Below, in pieces: positions 1 to 8,193 of a DNA stretch of 35,947 bases. The stretch is from NCBI GenBank assembly GCA_002432715.1, contig DJGJ01000040.1:1-35947 (forward strand), in the 5' to 3' direction. Each line of letters opens with the position of its first letter. The first letter of the stretch is position 1. The translations under genes and the position numbers were made by a program. The notes below the pieces were generated by a model. It saw only the letters and a program-made list of their open reading frames with translations, made no database searches and had not been told where the DNA came from. The DNA is from Sphaerochaeta sp. UBA5849 (lineage in GTDB: Bacteria > Spirochaetota > Spirochaetia > Sphaerochaetales > Sphaerochaetaceae).

Positions 1-65
1 TGCACGGGTCAAACTCAAGAGGTTGTACCCCATAATCAAGGAATAGGTTTAAGTGTTACAGGCTA

Positions 66-1229
66 CTAGGTGCTTTTCCCAACTTGCTTTGCATTTCCTT
101 GCTCCTGTGCAAGGTCCCGAATCGACCACCCATCATAAATCGTGGGCTTGAACGTATACGAGTAATCGTGAATTTTGTACTCGTTGTCTTCAATCATCCG
201 AAAAATACGCTTTCCCACTTCAAGTCCCATTTCAAAACCGGGATGGATGGAAGCAGTAATGCCGCTGTCGGTCCAGTCGGTATCGGAATAGTCGAAGGCA
301 ACCACCGAATAGTCCTTTGGAACCTCCTTGCCATGATTGGAGAGCAGATGCAACACCGTTTTAAGAATCATGAAGTTGCAACAGACAATGGCTGTGCACT
401 CAGGCAGACCCTTGAGAAACCTCCATAAGTTCTTTGAGAACTCCTTTGGGTCAAGCATATCGTCCGAGATAAACCACTTCACGTACCGGTCATCATATGT
501 TGCACCATAGTTCTGCAGGGCATGCACATAGCCCTTGTACTTCTCTATACCTTGATAATTGTCATACACAAAAATACCGGCTATATGCTGATGGCCGCAG
601 GCGGTGAGCCGATGCACCAAGGCATCGGCACACTGACCGTCGGCAATGGTCACCTTGGGAAAGGGAGAGCCCGCATAGTAGTTGTTGTAGAAGATGACCC
701 GGACATCCCGGTCGTACAACTTGGAATAGCAGTCGAGGTTGGGATTGAGGATGCTTGCCTTCACCCCGTCGACAATCAGGCCATGGAAGTTGGACAGGCA
801 GGAGAGCAAGCAGTTGCGTTCATTGGCCAGCTTGTTGTCCGTATAGAAAATCTTCAGCTCAACCGACTCATTGGCCAACGCATGCTTGATCCCCCTGAGC
901 AGATTCTTATTGGCGTTGTAATCCTGACCCTGAACGATCACAGCAATCTTGGTCTTACCGCTCACCATCGGATTTTGCTGGGCAAGAAATTCCTTCTTGT
1001 TGACATAGGTGCCACTACCCTTGCGGGTATAGATAATCTGCTCATCAGCAAGGCGGGACAGGGCGTTTCGCACCGTCTCCCGGCTTACCCCCAGCTTCTT
1101 GCACAAGAAATGCTCGGAGGGAAGCCGTACATCCTCGGTGAACTTTTTCTGGTCTATGAAGGTCAGGATATAACGCTGAACCAACTCATACTTCTTCAGC
1201 TGATCAGGTTTCTTCACACCCATCCTCAA
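66..1229 (-). CDS. GntR-family regulator with LacI-like effector domain
   Basis: Predicted transcriptional regulator of the TTT/sulfatase operon. Residues about 10-75 form a GntR winged helix-turn-helix (LPSEHFLCKKLGVSRETVR, then LADEQIIYTRKGSGTYV). Residues about 90-375 resemble a periplasmic-binding-protein/LacI sensor (TKIAVIVQGQDYNANKNLLRG, then PKDYSVVAFDYSD). This is the AraR-type architecture, so a sugar or sugar-derived effector is likely. It is the last gene of the operon and overlaps the upstream sulfatase gene by 26 bases, which points to translational coupling. I chose a TTG start at 1229 because AAGGA lies 8 bases upstream of it. An ATG at 1223 is the alternative but is poorly spaced from that site. 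The effector is not identifiable. The inverted repeats upstream of tctC (5644-5692) are candidate operators. Confidence 0.85.
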   Translation of the reverse strand: MRMGVKKPDQLKKYELVQRYILTFIDQKKFTEDVRLPSEHFLCKKLGVSRETVRNALSRLADEQIIYTRKGSGTYVNKKEFLAQQNPMVSGKTKIAVIVQGQDYNANKNLLRGIKHALANESVELKIFYTDNKLANERNCLLSCLSNFHGLIVDGVKASILNPNLDCYSKLYDRDVRVIFYNNYYAGSPFPKVTIADGQCADALVHRLTACGHQHIAGIFVYDNYQGIEKYKGYVHALQNYGATYDDRYVKWFISDDMLDPKEFSKNLWRFLKGLPECTAIVCCNFMILKTVLHLLSNHGKEVPKDYSVVAFDYSDTDWTDSGITASIHPGFEMGLEVGKRIFRMIEDNEYKIHDYSYTFKPTIYDGWSIRDLAQEQGNAKQVGKST

Positions 1230-2577
1230 TACTCACTTCCTTTCGCTCTGCTTTGGCAATCCAAGCCTTCAGACGACTGCGCAGTTCCAGCTTAACATGA
1301 GTGTAGGCCCTTTCACAAACCACATTATGCAATTCATGGGGATCGGAGTCGAGATCATACAGAAAATCATCCACGTAGCAGTCACTCGAAGCAACAGCAC
1401 CACCATTCAGGCCCGGGGCATATACGGCATACTTGTAACGGACGGTACGGATGGCCCTTCCCACCCTGCTTTCCGAGATTTGGGCAAAAATCTCATTGGT
1501 CCTCCCCTTGACCGATCCATCGATGAGTGCCGCCAAATCCTCTCCGATCATTCGATCTCCAACATCAATGCCGGCAAGACCAAGAATGGTCTTGGGCAGG
1601 CTCTCGGTGCTGACTAGTTGCTCAACCACCCTTCCGGCACGGAAAGCACCGCCGCGGATGACCAACGGAACCCGCAAAGCCGCATCATGTGCGCTGCGCT
1701 TGTAGTCGTCATACCCATTCAGGTGCGCATCGCAATTGCGGGTCCTGAAGTGGGAACCATGATCACTGGTAAAGATGATAACGGTATTCTCATACAAGCC
1801 CTTCTCCTTCAGCTTTGCAATCAAGCGCCCAAGGTTGGCATCCACCCGTTCACAGGCTCCAAGATAGTCCGGATACTCCTCTACAGCATCTCCACCTCCA
1901 AGAGCCCTCAAATCCTCCGGGAGTTGGAAATCAGCATACTTCTCTTTTGAACCCTCCGGCCCCTGATAGTGATGGGCATCGTTCTGATGATGAGGTTCGA
2001 TTTGTGAGACCGTCATGAAGAAGGGTTTTTCAGCCTTGTAGGAATCGAGAAACTCCAAGGCGAAGTCGGCAATGCAGTCTGCACGATACCCAGAAAAGTC
2101 ACAACGCCTCATATGCTCATCAAACACATAGCCGCCATAGCCGTCGCTGGTGAACTCAAGAACATCGCTGGCTCGCCAAAACCCTGTATAGCCACCCCTG
2201 AGCTGTGGTGGAATTGCACTCCTCTGATAATCCTGGGAGGGTTTTTCCTCCAGCCCCCCTTCACTGGCCAGATGCCACTTGCCGATGTAGGCTGTCTCAT
2301 ATCCGCTCTCTTCCATGTAGTCGGCAACAGTCTTCACACCAGAGGGCAATGCCTTGTTATTCCTGAAACATCCGGTATCGGTTGCATAGAGCCCGGTCTG
2401 AAAGATTGCCCGGCAAGGACCGCAGACCGGCTGGGGTGAGAAAGCAAGGTCAAAGCGCACCCCTTCCTCCGCCATGGCATCCAAATGAGGAGTAATGGGC
2501 AATTGCTGCCCATAGCAACCACAGGTATCAAAACGTTGCTGGTCTGAGAAATAGAAAAGAATGTTCGGCCTGTTCAT
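1204..2577 (-). CDS. Cys-type sulfatase (alkaline phosphatase superfamily)
   Basis: Predicted to hydrolyse a sulfate ester from an imported organic substrate. The N-terminus NILFYFSDQQRFDTCGCYG carries the first metal-binding Asp. The sulfatase signature CGPCR begins at Cys52, the C-x-P-x-R motif whose Cys must be converted to formylglycine. The later FTSDHG supplies further metal ligands. At 457 residues it has the usual length of the family. No signal peptide is visible, so it should act in the cytoplasm on a solute brought in by the TTT transporter encoded just upstream (tctA ends 9 bases before). GGAG sits about 7 bases before the ATG. No formylglycine-generating enzyme or anaerobic sulfatase maturase is encoded in the window. 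Substrate unknown: a sulfated sugar or sulfated carboxylate is an inference from context. Confidence 0.88.
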   Translation of the reverse strand: MNRPNILFYFSDQQRFDTCGCYGQQLPITPHLDAMAEEGVRFDLAFSPQPVCGPCRAIFQTGLYATDTGCFRNNKALPSGVKTVADYMEESGYETAYIGKWHLASEGGLEEKPSQDYQRSAIPPQLRGGYTGFWRASDVLEFTSDGYGGYVFDEHMRRCDFSGYRADCIADFALEFLDSYKAEKPFFMTVSQIEPHHQNDAHHYQGPEGSKEKYADFQLPEDLRALGGGDAVEEYPDYLGACERVDANLGRLIAKLKEKGLYENTVIIFTSDHGSHFRTRNCDAHLNGYDDYKRSAHDAALRVPLVIRGGAFRAGRVVEQLVSTESLPKTILGLAGIDVGDRMIGEDLAALIDGSVKGRTNEIFAQISESRVGRAIRTVRYKYAVYAPGLNGGAVASSDCYVDDFLYDLDSDPHELHNVVCERAYTHVKLELRSRLKAWIAKAERKEVSIEDGCEET

Positions 2578-2586
2578 CAGAGTCTC

Positions 2587-4071
2587 CTACTGTCTTGATT
2601 CATTGATCTTTCCACGGACGATCAAGACCACGGTAAGGGCGATGACGACCAGGAAGGCTATGGAAATGGGTGATTGGGCAAAGATTGACCAACTACCGTC
2701 GGATAATATCAGTGAACGGCGAAAATTTTCCTCGGTGATATCACCGAGCACCAATCCCAAAAGGATGGGAATAGTAGAGAAACCCAGTTTGGAAAACACA
2801 TAGGCGATGACTGCAAAAGCAAGAGTTACCCGTACATCAAAAAGGGAGGTGTTCACCGAAAAAGCTCCGGCAAAGCAGAAGATGACGATAATGGGGGTAA
2901 GAATGGAGACGGGAATGCTGACCACTCTGGCAAAGTACTTGGTAAGGGTCTTGCCCTGTACATACATGAACAGGTTGACGAAAACCAGACCTATCATAAT
3001 GGCATACATCGTAACACCGTGCTTGACAAAGAGGTTAGGGCCCGGTGTAAGACCGTTGATCATCAACGCCCCGAGCATGATGGCAGCCACCCCGTCACCG
3101 GGAATACCCATGGTAAGCAGAGGAATCAAGGTGGCACCGGTAACCGCATTGTTGGCAGTCTCAGCTGCCGCAATGCCCTCGATGGAGCCATTGCCAAACT
3201 CTTCCTTGTGCTTGCTCATGGCTTTAACCCGGTCGTAGCTTACAAAGCTTGCCATGGATGCACCGGTTCCTGGAATAATGCCGATGATGATTCCTACGAC
3301 TGCAGAGAAGAGAGCCGGCAGGCTCATCCGTTTATACTCTTTTGCAGTAATATGTCCGGATTCCCCCTTGATTTCCTCCAAACTGGAAAGCGTGACTTGG
3401 TTGCTCTTCTTACTCTTGGAAAGTACTTCACTAAGTGCAAACAAGCCGATCAGGCAGATGACCAAGTCAAATCCCGAGTAGAGGTTGATATTCTTGAAGA
3501 TATAGCGGGTGCTCCCGGTCATTGGATCGAGGCCAATGGTTGAAATGAACAAGCCAACCGCGCCGGAAATGATACCCTTGGTCAGGGATTTCCCTGAAAC
3601 CCCTGCAATGACAGTAAGACCGAACAGGCAGACCAAAAAGTACTCGGGGGTTCCCATCTTCTGGGCAAACTTGGCCACTTGGGGAGCGAAGAAGAGAAGC
3701 GTGAGTGCGCTTGCCATACCACCGAATGTGGAAGCCTGCAACGCAATGTTCAACGCTTTCTTGCTCTTTCCCTGCTTGGTCAATGCATACCCATCAGCCA
3801 TCGTGGCAGTTGCATGGGGAGTACCGGGGGTGTTGATCAGGATGGCAGATATGGAACCACCGTACCCACCGGCACAATAGATACCCAGCAGGAACATGAA
3901 TGAATCAATCGGCCCCATGGTATAGGTGAAGGGTAGAAACAATACAATGCAGAGTATCACCGTAAGACCGGGGATGGCCCCGAAGATGAGTCCCAGCAAG
4001 AGCCCGATATTCATAAAGAGAAAACTCGATAGCGAGAAAAAGGCTGAAAAGCCCTGCATAAACAGATCCAT
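2587..4071 (-). CDS. tctA: TTT-family transporter large permease TctA
   Basis: Large membrane subunit of a tripartite tricarboxylate-type secondary transporter, which takes up solutes delivered by the periplasmic TctC protein using an ion gradient. The protein has 494 residues, the normal length for TctA, and is almost wholly hydrophobic with about 11-12 predicted membrane segments. Family features include GLIFGAIPGLTVILCIVLF and YGGSISAILINTPGTPHA near the N-terminus. A second pseudo-repeat holds IIGIIPGTGASMASFVSYD and TLIPLLTMGIPGDGVAA. An AGGAGG ribosome-binding site lies 7 bases before the ATG. It follows tctB by 9 bases and precedes the sulfatase by 9, so all are co-transcribed. The substrate of TTT systems varies widely (citrate, tartrate, aromatic acids and others). 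The sulfatase partner suggests a sulfated compound here. Confidence 0.93.
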   Translation of the reverse strand: MDLFMQGFSAFFSLSSFLFMNIGLLLGLIFGAIPGLTVILCIVLFLPFTYTMGPIDSFMFLLGIYCAGGYGGSISAILINTPGTPHATATMADGYALTKQGKSKKALNIALQASTFGGMASALTLLFFAPQVAKFAQKMGTPEYFLVCLFGLTVIAGVSGKSLTKGIISGAVGLFISTIGLDPMTGSTRYIFKNINLYSGFDLVICLIGLFALSEVLSKSKKSNQVTLSSLEEIKGESGHITAKEYKRMSLPALFSAVVGIIIGIIPGTGASMASFVSYDRVKAMSKHKEEFGNGSIEGIAAAETANNAVTGATLIPLLTMGIPGDGVAAIMLGALMINGLTPGPNLFVKHGVTMYAIMIGLVFVNLFMYVQGKTLTKYFARVVSIPVSILTPIIVIFCFAGAFSVNTSLFDVRVTLAFAVIAYVFSKLGFSTIPILLGLVLGDITEENFRRSLILSDGSWSIFAQSPISIAFLVVIALTVVLIVRGKINESRQ

Positions 4072-4080
4072 GGAGGCCTC

Positions 4081-4596
4081 CTACGGCAGACGTACGTTCA
4101 GGACAACCTGAAACAGAAGCCCGATCATCAGTGCTGAAAGCGCAATGATCAGGTAGTACCACCACTTCTTCACCCTAAAGAAGCCCAACATGGCAAGGCC
4201 GAAAAGGATAGATGTTACTATGAAACCCAGTACGGGAATAAGTAGTGCGTAGAGGACCAGGAGAGCCAAGATGATAATCGCCCGAATTTCGGTCATCACA
4301 TCCAGCATGACTACCTCAATGGGTTGTTTGCGAATAATCTTGGTCACTTCCTGCAGTATCAAGACCACGGAACAAACAAGAATGAGCGTGAGCATCAAGG
4401 AAGGAAACGTTCGAGCCGTTGTAGCGGTGCCTTCCTGGATTTTTACCTGGGACGGCATCAAAGCGTAGCCTGCTATCGAAGCCAGAAGAAAGAGTACAGG
4501 TCCCACCAAAGATGGATAAAAACGTATTTGCCTGCCTTCCCATTTCATACTGAAACGATCGATGGCAGCATTCAGTTGTGTAAAAAGATGATTCAT
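4081..4596 (-). CDS. tctB: TTT-family transporter small permease TctB
   Basis: Small membrane subunit of the TTT transporter. It has 171 residues with four predicted membrane segments, roughly at residues 28-48, 66-84, 104-134 and 142-166. This matches the TctB/DUF1468 layout, including the C-terminal FFRVKKWWYYLIIALSALMIGLLF segment pair. Sequence conservation in this family is low, so identification rests mainly on size, topology and position between tctC and tctA. A purine-rich AAGGGAAGGG stretch precedes the ATG. The gap from tctC holds a strong hairpin (4617-4647), described separately. Confidence 0.85.
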   Translation of the reverse strand: MNHLFTQLNAAIDRFSMKWEGRQIRFYPSLVGPVLFLLASIAGYALMPSQVKIQEGTATTARTFPSLMLTLILVCSVVLILQEVTKIIRKQPIEVVMLDVMTEIRAIIILALLVLYALLIPVLGFIVTSILFGLAMLGFFRVKKWWYYLIIALSALMIGLLFQVVLNVRLP

Positions 4597-4616
4597 ATAT
4601 GCCCTTCCCTTGAACG

Positions 4617-4647
4617 AGATGGGCTTCCCTTGATTGAAAGCCCATCT
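4617..4647 (-). promoter_or_regulatory. Intercistronic hairpin between tctC and tctB
   Basis: Perfect 10-bp inverted repeat: AGATGGGCTT at 4617-4626 and AAGCCCATCT at 4638-4647, with an 11-base loop. It lies after the tctC stop codon (4664) and before the tctB start (4596). No T-run follows it on the minus strand, so it is more likely a 3'-end stabiliser of the tctC transcript or a partial attenuator than a full terminator. Comparable hairpins follow two other binding-protein genes in this window. Confidence 0.75.
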
Positions 4648-4663
4648 ACTCGAGGTATGAAAC

Positions 4664-5626
4664 CTAGATATTTGCTTTTACGATTGAAGCAACTGAGGCA
4701 ATGTGTCCATCAATGGCGGCCTTATCCATCGGATCGACTTCGATCATCATTGATTTGTAGAACTCTCTCATTTCCGGTTTTTCAAGAATGGTCAGATAGG
4801 CATTACGGACCTTGTCGATGACCTTCTGGTCGGTTCCCTTGCGGGCGAGAATGAAACAGCGGTTGCGGAAGTAGGCGGTGTAGCCGTATTCGCCGACACC
4901 CTTCACGTTCTTGAATACTTCGTTGTTTACACCCTTCTCGTCGAAGACCACCACAGGATTAAGAATTCCGGCCTCTACACTTCCCCTTGCCTGGGATTGG
5001 TGTGAAATTGCAAAGGCGGTCTCACCTTTGGATGCTGCATCGAGGGCAAGGTTGGCTCCATTGTAGCTTACCAGCTCCAAAGTGATGCCCAGATCCTTGG
5101 CCAGAGCTTTTGCCAGGAATGCTTCAGAGCCTGCAACACCGTTGACGGCAACCTTCAGCTTCTTGCCTTGTGCATAGGCCTTCAAGGCATCCAGATCCTT
5201 GATATTCAATTTTGCATCGCTGGTTAGCACAAAGATGGAAGAATACAAGTTGATGACAGGTTCGTAATCGGCATAGGTAAATTGGATGGCATCGGCTCCA
5301 TCTACATTGGGAGCGATTGAGAACGCACCCTCACCGCCGAATATCAGGTTGTAGGAGTTCGGCTGGTTCTTCAGATAGTTGGTCAGGGCAACGTTGCCGC
5401 CTGCACCAAGTTCGTTGGTTGCCAGTATGGGCTGACCAAGCACTTCCATCCCATAGGTGGCAGCCTTTCTGTTGACGATATCGGCAACACCGCCAACCGC
5501 CCATGGGCAGATAACAGTAACCGGTTCAGCCGGCCAGGAATCAAGATTGGTTTCAGTCTTGCCTGCGGCACTTAAGGTACCAAGCATGCAAAGAACAATC
5601 AGCAGCAATACTACAGCTTTTTTCAT
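4664..5626 (-). CDS. tctC: TTT-family periplasmic binding protein TctC (Bug family)
   Basis: Periplasmic solute receptor of the TTT transporter. The mature protein follows a signal peptide, MKKAVVLLLIVLCMLGTLSAAGKTE, with a signal-peptidase-I-like site and no lipobox Cys. Bug-family features include WPAEPVTVICPWAVGG (first ligand-binding loop), ELGAGGNVALTNY and the later VAVNGVAGSEAF. It has 320 residues, normal for the family. The start was placed at 5626 rather than 54 bases further upstream because GGAGG precedes this ATG at good spacing and the signal peptide begins there. It is the first gene of the tctC-tctB-tctA-sulfatase-GntR operon. The ligand cannot be read from the sequence. Bug proteins usually bind carboxylates, so a ligand carrying both carboxylate and sulfate is possible. 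Confidence 0.92.
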   Translation of the reverse strand: MKKAVVLLLIVLCMLGTLSAAGKTETNLDSWPAEPVTVICPWAVGGVADIVNRKAATYGMEVLGQPILATNELGAGGNVALTNYLKNQPNSYNLIFGGEGAFSIAPNVDGADAIQFTYADYEPVINLYSSIFVLTSDAKLNIKDLDALKAYAQGKKLKVAVNGVAGSEAFLAKALAKDLGITLELVSYNGANLALDAASKGETAFAISHQSQARGSVEAGILNPVVVFDEKGVNNEVFKNVKGVGEYGYTAYFRNRCFILARKGTDQKVIDKVRNAYLTILEKPEMREFYKSMMIEVDPMDKAAIDGHIASVASIVKANI

Positions 5627-5643
5627 AATTTCCTCCAAGTTGT

Positions 5644-5692
5644 TTGTACAATATACGCAAAGCGTACCATTGCATCGCAATTAAGCAATGCA
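5644..5692 (-). promoter_or_regulatory. Promoter/operator region of the tctC operon
   Basis: Three inverted repeats lie just upstream of tctC: the palindrome TTGTACAA (5644-5651), TACGC-AAA-GCGTA (5654-5666), and an imperfect pair TGCATCGC/GCAATGCA (5671-5692). A possible -10 (TATATT on the minus strand, 5650-5655) overlaps the first two. Binding by the operon's own GntR/LacI-type regulator would block RNA polymerase. The repeats are seen directly. The assignment to that regulator is inference. Confidence 0.45.
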
Positions 5693-5769
5693 GATTTTTG
5701 GCGATTTGATTGAAAGTTGTATGGTCTGTGGATAATAGAGGGCAACTTGTCTAGGTATAGACTTGAATC

Positions 5770-5793
5770 AGGACCAGCCTTGCAGCCGGTCCT
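5770..5793 (-). terminator. Possible terminator after the second sulfatase gene
   Basis: A 9-bp stem (AGGACCAGC/GCCGGTCCT, with one G-U pair in RNA) and a 6-base loop lie 6 bases after the stop codon of the 5799-7319 sulfatase gene. The 3' flank is not T-rich, so it may terminate weakly or only protect the transcript end. Confidence 0.5.
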
Positions 5794-5798
5794 GTTTG

Positions 5799-7319
5799 TT
5801 ACTTCTTCACATCGTAGAGCTTCTTGCCCCGTACCGCGTTCTCCATAGGTAGGCCGGTATCATAGTCCCACTGCCGGCTCTCGTACTCCTCGTTCTCCCG
5901 TTGGCGGGTCATACCGCTGTTCTGCCAACTAGGTCCGCGGTCGTCCCGCCAAGGCCTTGCCACCCACTGATAGCCGCGGTAAACGTCACGTGTCTGGTCC
6001 ATATGCTCAATCAGCAAGTCATGAAGCTTGTTCCGGATCTCTTTACAGCTCGGGTCGTCGATAAGGTTCACCACCTCATGCGGATCGACCTGCAAGTCAT
6101 ACAGCTCATCACGATCCATCAAGTTGATCGTCAACTTGAAGCGGCCGTCGGTGACCGATCGCATCATCTGCAAGCCTCCGAATCCATCGTGATCGACCTC
6201 GTACCGGGTGAATTCACAGTAGACATGCTCATTAATCTGTGTTTTTGGGTCCTCAAACTGGGCGAGCATGCTCCTGCCCTCTAGCAGCTTGGGAAGCGGA
6301 ATGCCAAAGTAATCCAATACCGTGGGAGTCACATCGATGTGGCTGGCCGGATGGGAAACCACTACATTGCGGTTGCCCTCATGACTTTTGGCCGGTTTCA
6401 CAATGAACGGAATATTGGTAATTTCCTTGTAGAAAGCCGCATTCTTGGCCTGAAGGCGATGAGAACCCAGCATATCGCCATGGTCGGAGGTAAAGATGAC
6501 CAGGGCATCCGGGGCAAGAAGGTACACCTGGTCCAACACCCTGCCGATTTCATAATCGACGAAGCTGTTGCACCCCAAGTAGAGCGACAGCAGCTTTGAG
6601 GGGGCATGCAGCTCCTCGGGACGCTTATGAAGGTCATCACCCGCCCAGAGTCGCTGGAGCATCGGCTTGGACTGAAGGCTGTCATGGAACGTAGGATTAT
6701 CCTCAAAACAGAACCCATCATACATGGTATTGAACGGAGGGGGACAGATGAATGGGCCATGCGGCTCGTCGTAGGAGACGACAAGGAAGAAATCCTCTCC
6801 CTCATGCTCCTTCACATACCCGATTGCCTTGTTCGAAACTCGGTGGGCATAGGTCATTTCAGCACCCCAATCCTCATCGAAGGCTGTCTCAGACTTGCGG
6901 GAACGAAGCCTTTCTTCCGACGAGAGCTCTTCCAGGTAGTTGTGCATGTCGTACCAATATGCACGATCCCAACCATCCGGACACCGCCCCAGTCCGAAGT
7001 AGTCCCCGCCGTCAAGGTGCCACTTCCCTGTATAAGCGGCCTGGATGCCGTTGTCCGAGAGCCTCTGGCCCAATGTCTTCACATTGGCCCCCAAAGGAAG
7101 ATTGTTGGAAACCACCCCGTTGGAGTGGGGGAAGGTCCCGGTAAACAAAGCAGAGCGTGCGGGACCACATACCGGCTGACAGCAGTAAGCCTGCTCGTAA
7201 CGCAAACCCTCTCTGGCAAGCTTGTCGAGGTTGGGAGTCTGCATACGGCTGTCGCCATAGCAGCCCAGCATGTCCTTGCGGGTGGTATCGGTCATAATGA
7301 ACACGACTTGTCTTGGCAT
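5799..7319 (-). CDS. Cys-type sulfatase, last gene of an ABC operon
   Basis: Predicted sulfate-ester hydrolase of 506 residues. The start MPRQVVFIMTDTTRKDMLGCYG carries the first metal-binding Asp. The signature CGPAR begins at Cys51, which needs conversion to formylglycine. GKWHLDG (active-site Lys/His region) and FTSDHGDMLGSH supply the remaining active-site and metal residues. The C-terminal part with LYDLQVDPHEVVNLIDDP is typical of family S1 sulfatases. No signal peptide is present, so desulfation is predicted to occur in the cytoplasm after import by the ABC transporter encoded immediately upstream (13-base gap). GGAG precedes the ATG by 6 bases. It differs clearly from the sulfatase at 1204-2577 beyond the shared core. 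The NahK-like kinase nearby suggests a sulfated amino sugar as substrate, but this is inference. Confidence 0.9.
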   Translation of the reverse strand: MPRQVVFIMTDTTRKDMLGCYGDSRMQTPNLDKLAREGLRYEQAYCCQPVCGPARSALFTGTFPHSNGVVSNNLPLGANVKTLGQRLSDNGIQAAYTGKWHLDGGDYFGLGRCPDGWDRAYWYDMHNYLEELSSEERLRSRKSETAFDEDWGAEMTYAHRVSNKAIGYVKEHEGEDFFLVVSYDEPHGPFICPPPFNTMYDGFCFEDNPTFHDSLQSKPMLQRLWAGDDLHKRPEELHAPSKLLSLYLGCNSFVDYEIGRVLDQVYLLAPDALVIFTSDHGDMLGSHRLQAKNAAFYKEITNIPFIVKPAKSHEGNRNVVVSHPASHIDVTPTVLDYFGIPLPKLLEGRSMLAQFEDPKTQINEHVYCEFTRYEVDHDGFGGLQMMRSVTDGRFKLTINLMDRDELYDLQVDPHEVVNLIDDPSCKEIRNKLHDLLIEHMDQTRDVYRGYQWVARPWRDDRGPSWQNSGMTRQRENEEYESRQWDYDTGLPMENAVRGKKLYDVKK

Positions 7320-7332
7320 TGAATACTCCAGC

Positions 7333-8190
7333 TCAGCCCTTCACCGCACCGGCGACGAGGCCTTTGATCATATATTTTTGGAAGAAAAAGAACAGCAACA
7401 CTACCGGAATGGTCCCGATGATGGAAATCGCGTTGACCAGCGACCAATCATAGGAGAGTTCTCCCAAATACCTTAGGGCAATCCCCACTGAAAGGGTACG
7501 CAGGCTATCGTCCTGAATGAGGGTTGCTGCATGCAGGTAATCATCCCATGTCATCAAGAAGGCATAAATACCGACGGCAAGCAGCCCCGACTTCACCAGA
7601 GGGGTGACGATGGTAAAGAGAATTCTCCACCTCCCCGCCCCATCGACGAACGCGGCTTCCTCAATCTCGGTGGGGATGTTGGCAAAGAAACTAGCCATGA
7701 GGATGATGCAGAACGGAACTTGGGCTGCAAGGAGGGCGAATATCAACCCCCCAAGGGTATTGATGATTCCCAGCTTGCCCATAATTGCGTACAAGCTGAT
7801 CATTCGGCTGATGACCGGAAACATCTGGCTTGCCAACAGGAGGGCGAAGAATGCCTGGTTCCACCGATTCTTGAACCGTGCAAGCGAGTAGCCTGCAAAG
7901 ATGGCCAGGATGCAACCCAGAAGAGCCACAGATGCCGAGACGATCAGGTTGTTCTGATAGTAGACAAAGAACTGGTTGTGCTGGGTGAAAAGCTTGATGA
8001 AACTATCAAGCACGGGACTGTGCGGAAAAAACGTCGGTGGATACTGATAGGCTTCCATGTTCGTCTTGAAGGAGGTAACCAACACCCAGTAGATTGGAAA
8101 GAGCAAAAAGAGCAAAATCACGATGAGAATCAGGTACTTGCCTGCAGTATACCAGGGGCCATCGTGCTTCAAGGTTCTTGTTTTACTCAT
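7333..8190 (-). CDS. Carbohydrate ABC transporter permease (MalG type)
   Basis: Inner-membrane permease of a CUT1-type sugar ABC importer, 285 residues with about six membrane segments. The N-terminus LFPIYWVLVTSFKTNMEAYQYPPTFFP is characteristic of MalG homologues. The cytoplasmic EAA loop (EIEEAAFVDGAGRWRILFTIVTPLVKSG) contacts the ATPase. It starts 3 bases after the MalF-type gene and is followed 13 bases later by the sulfatase gene, so it belongs to the LacI-regulator/binding-protein/permease/sulfatase operon. No ATPase gene is present in the operon. The partner ATPase must come from elsewhere, as in other MsmK/MsmX-sharing systems. Confidence 0.92.
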   Translation of the reverse strand: MSKTRTLKHDGPWYTAGKYLILIVILLFLLFPIYWVLVTSFKTNMEAYQYPPTFFPHSPVLDSFIKLFTQHNQFFVYYQNNLIVSASVALLGCILAIFAGYSLARFKNRWNQAFFALLLASQMFPVISRMISLYAIMGKLGIINTLGGLIFALLAAQVPFCIILMASFFANIPTEIEEAAFVDGAGRWRILFTIVTPLVKSGLLAVGIYAFLMTWDDYLHAATLIQDDSLRTLSVGIALRYLGELSYDWSLVNAISIIGTIPVVLLFFFFQKYMIKGLVAGAVKG

Positions 8191-8193
8191 GGC

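Noticed and set aside
1..65. Terminator or further gene at the left edge
   Set aside because: No stem-loop with a T-run and no coding signal could be seen in these bases.
522..1295. Plus-strand open frame (257 codons) over the GntR-type regulator
   Set aside because: Antisense to a regulator with a clear helix-turn-helix; the translated sequence has no family features.
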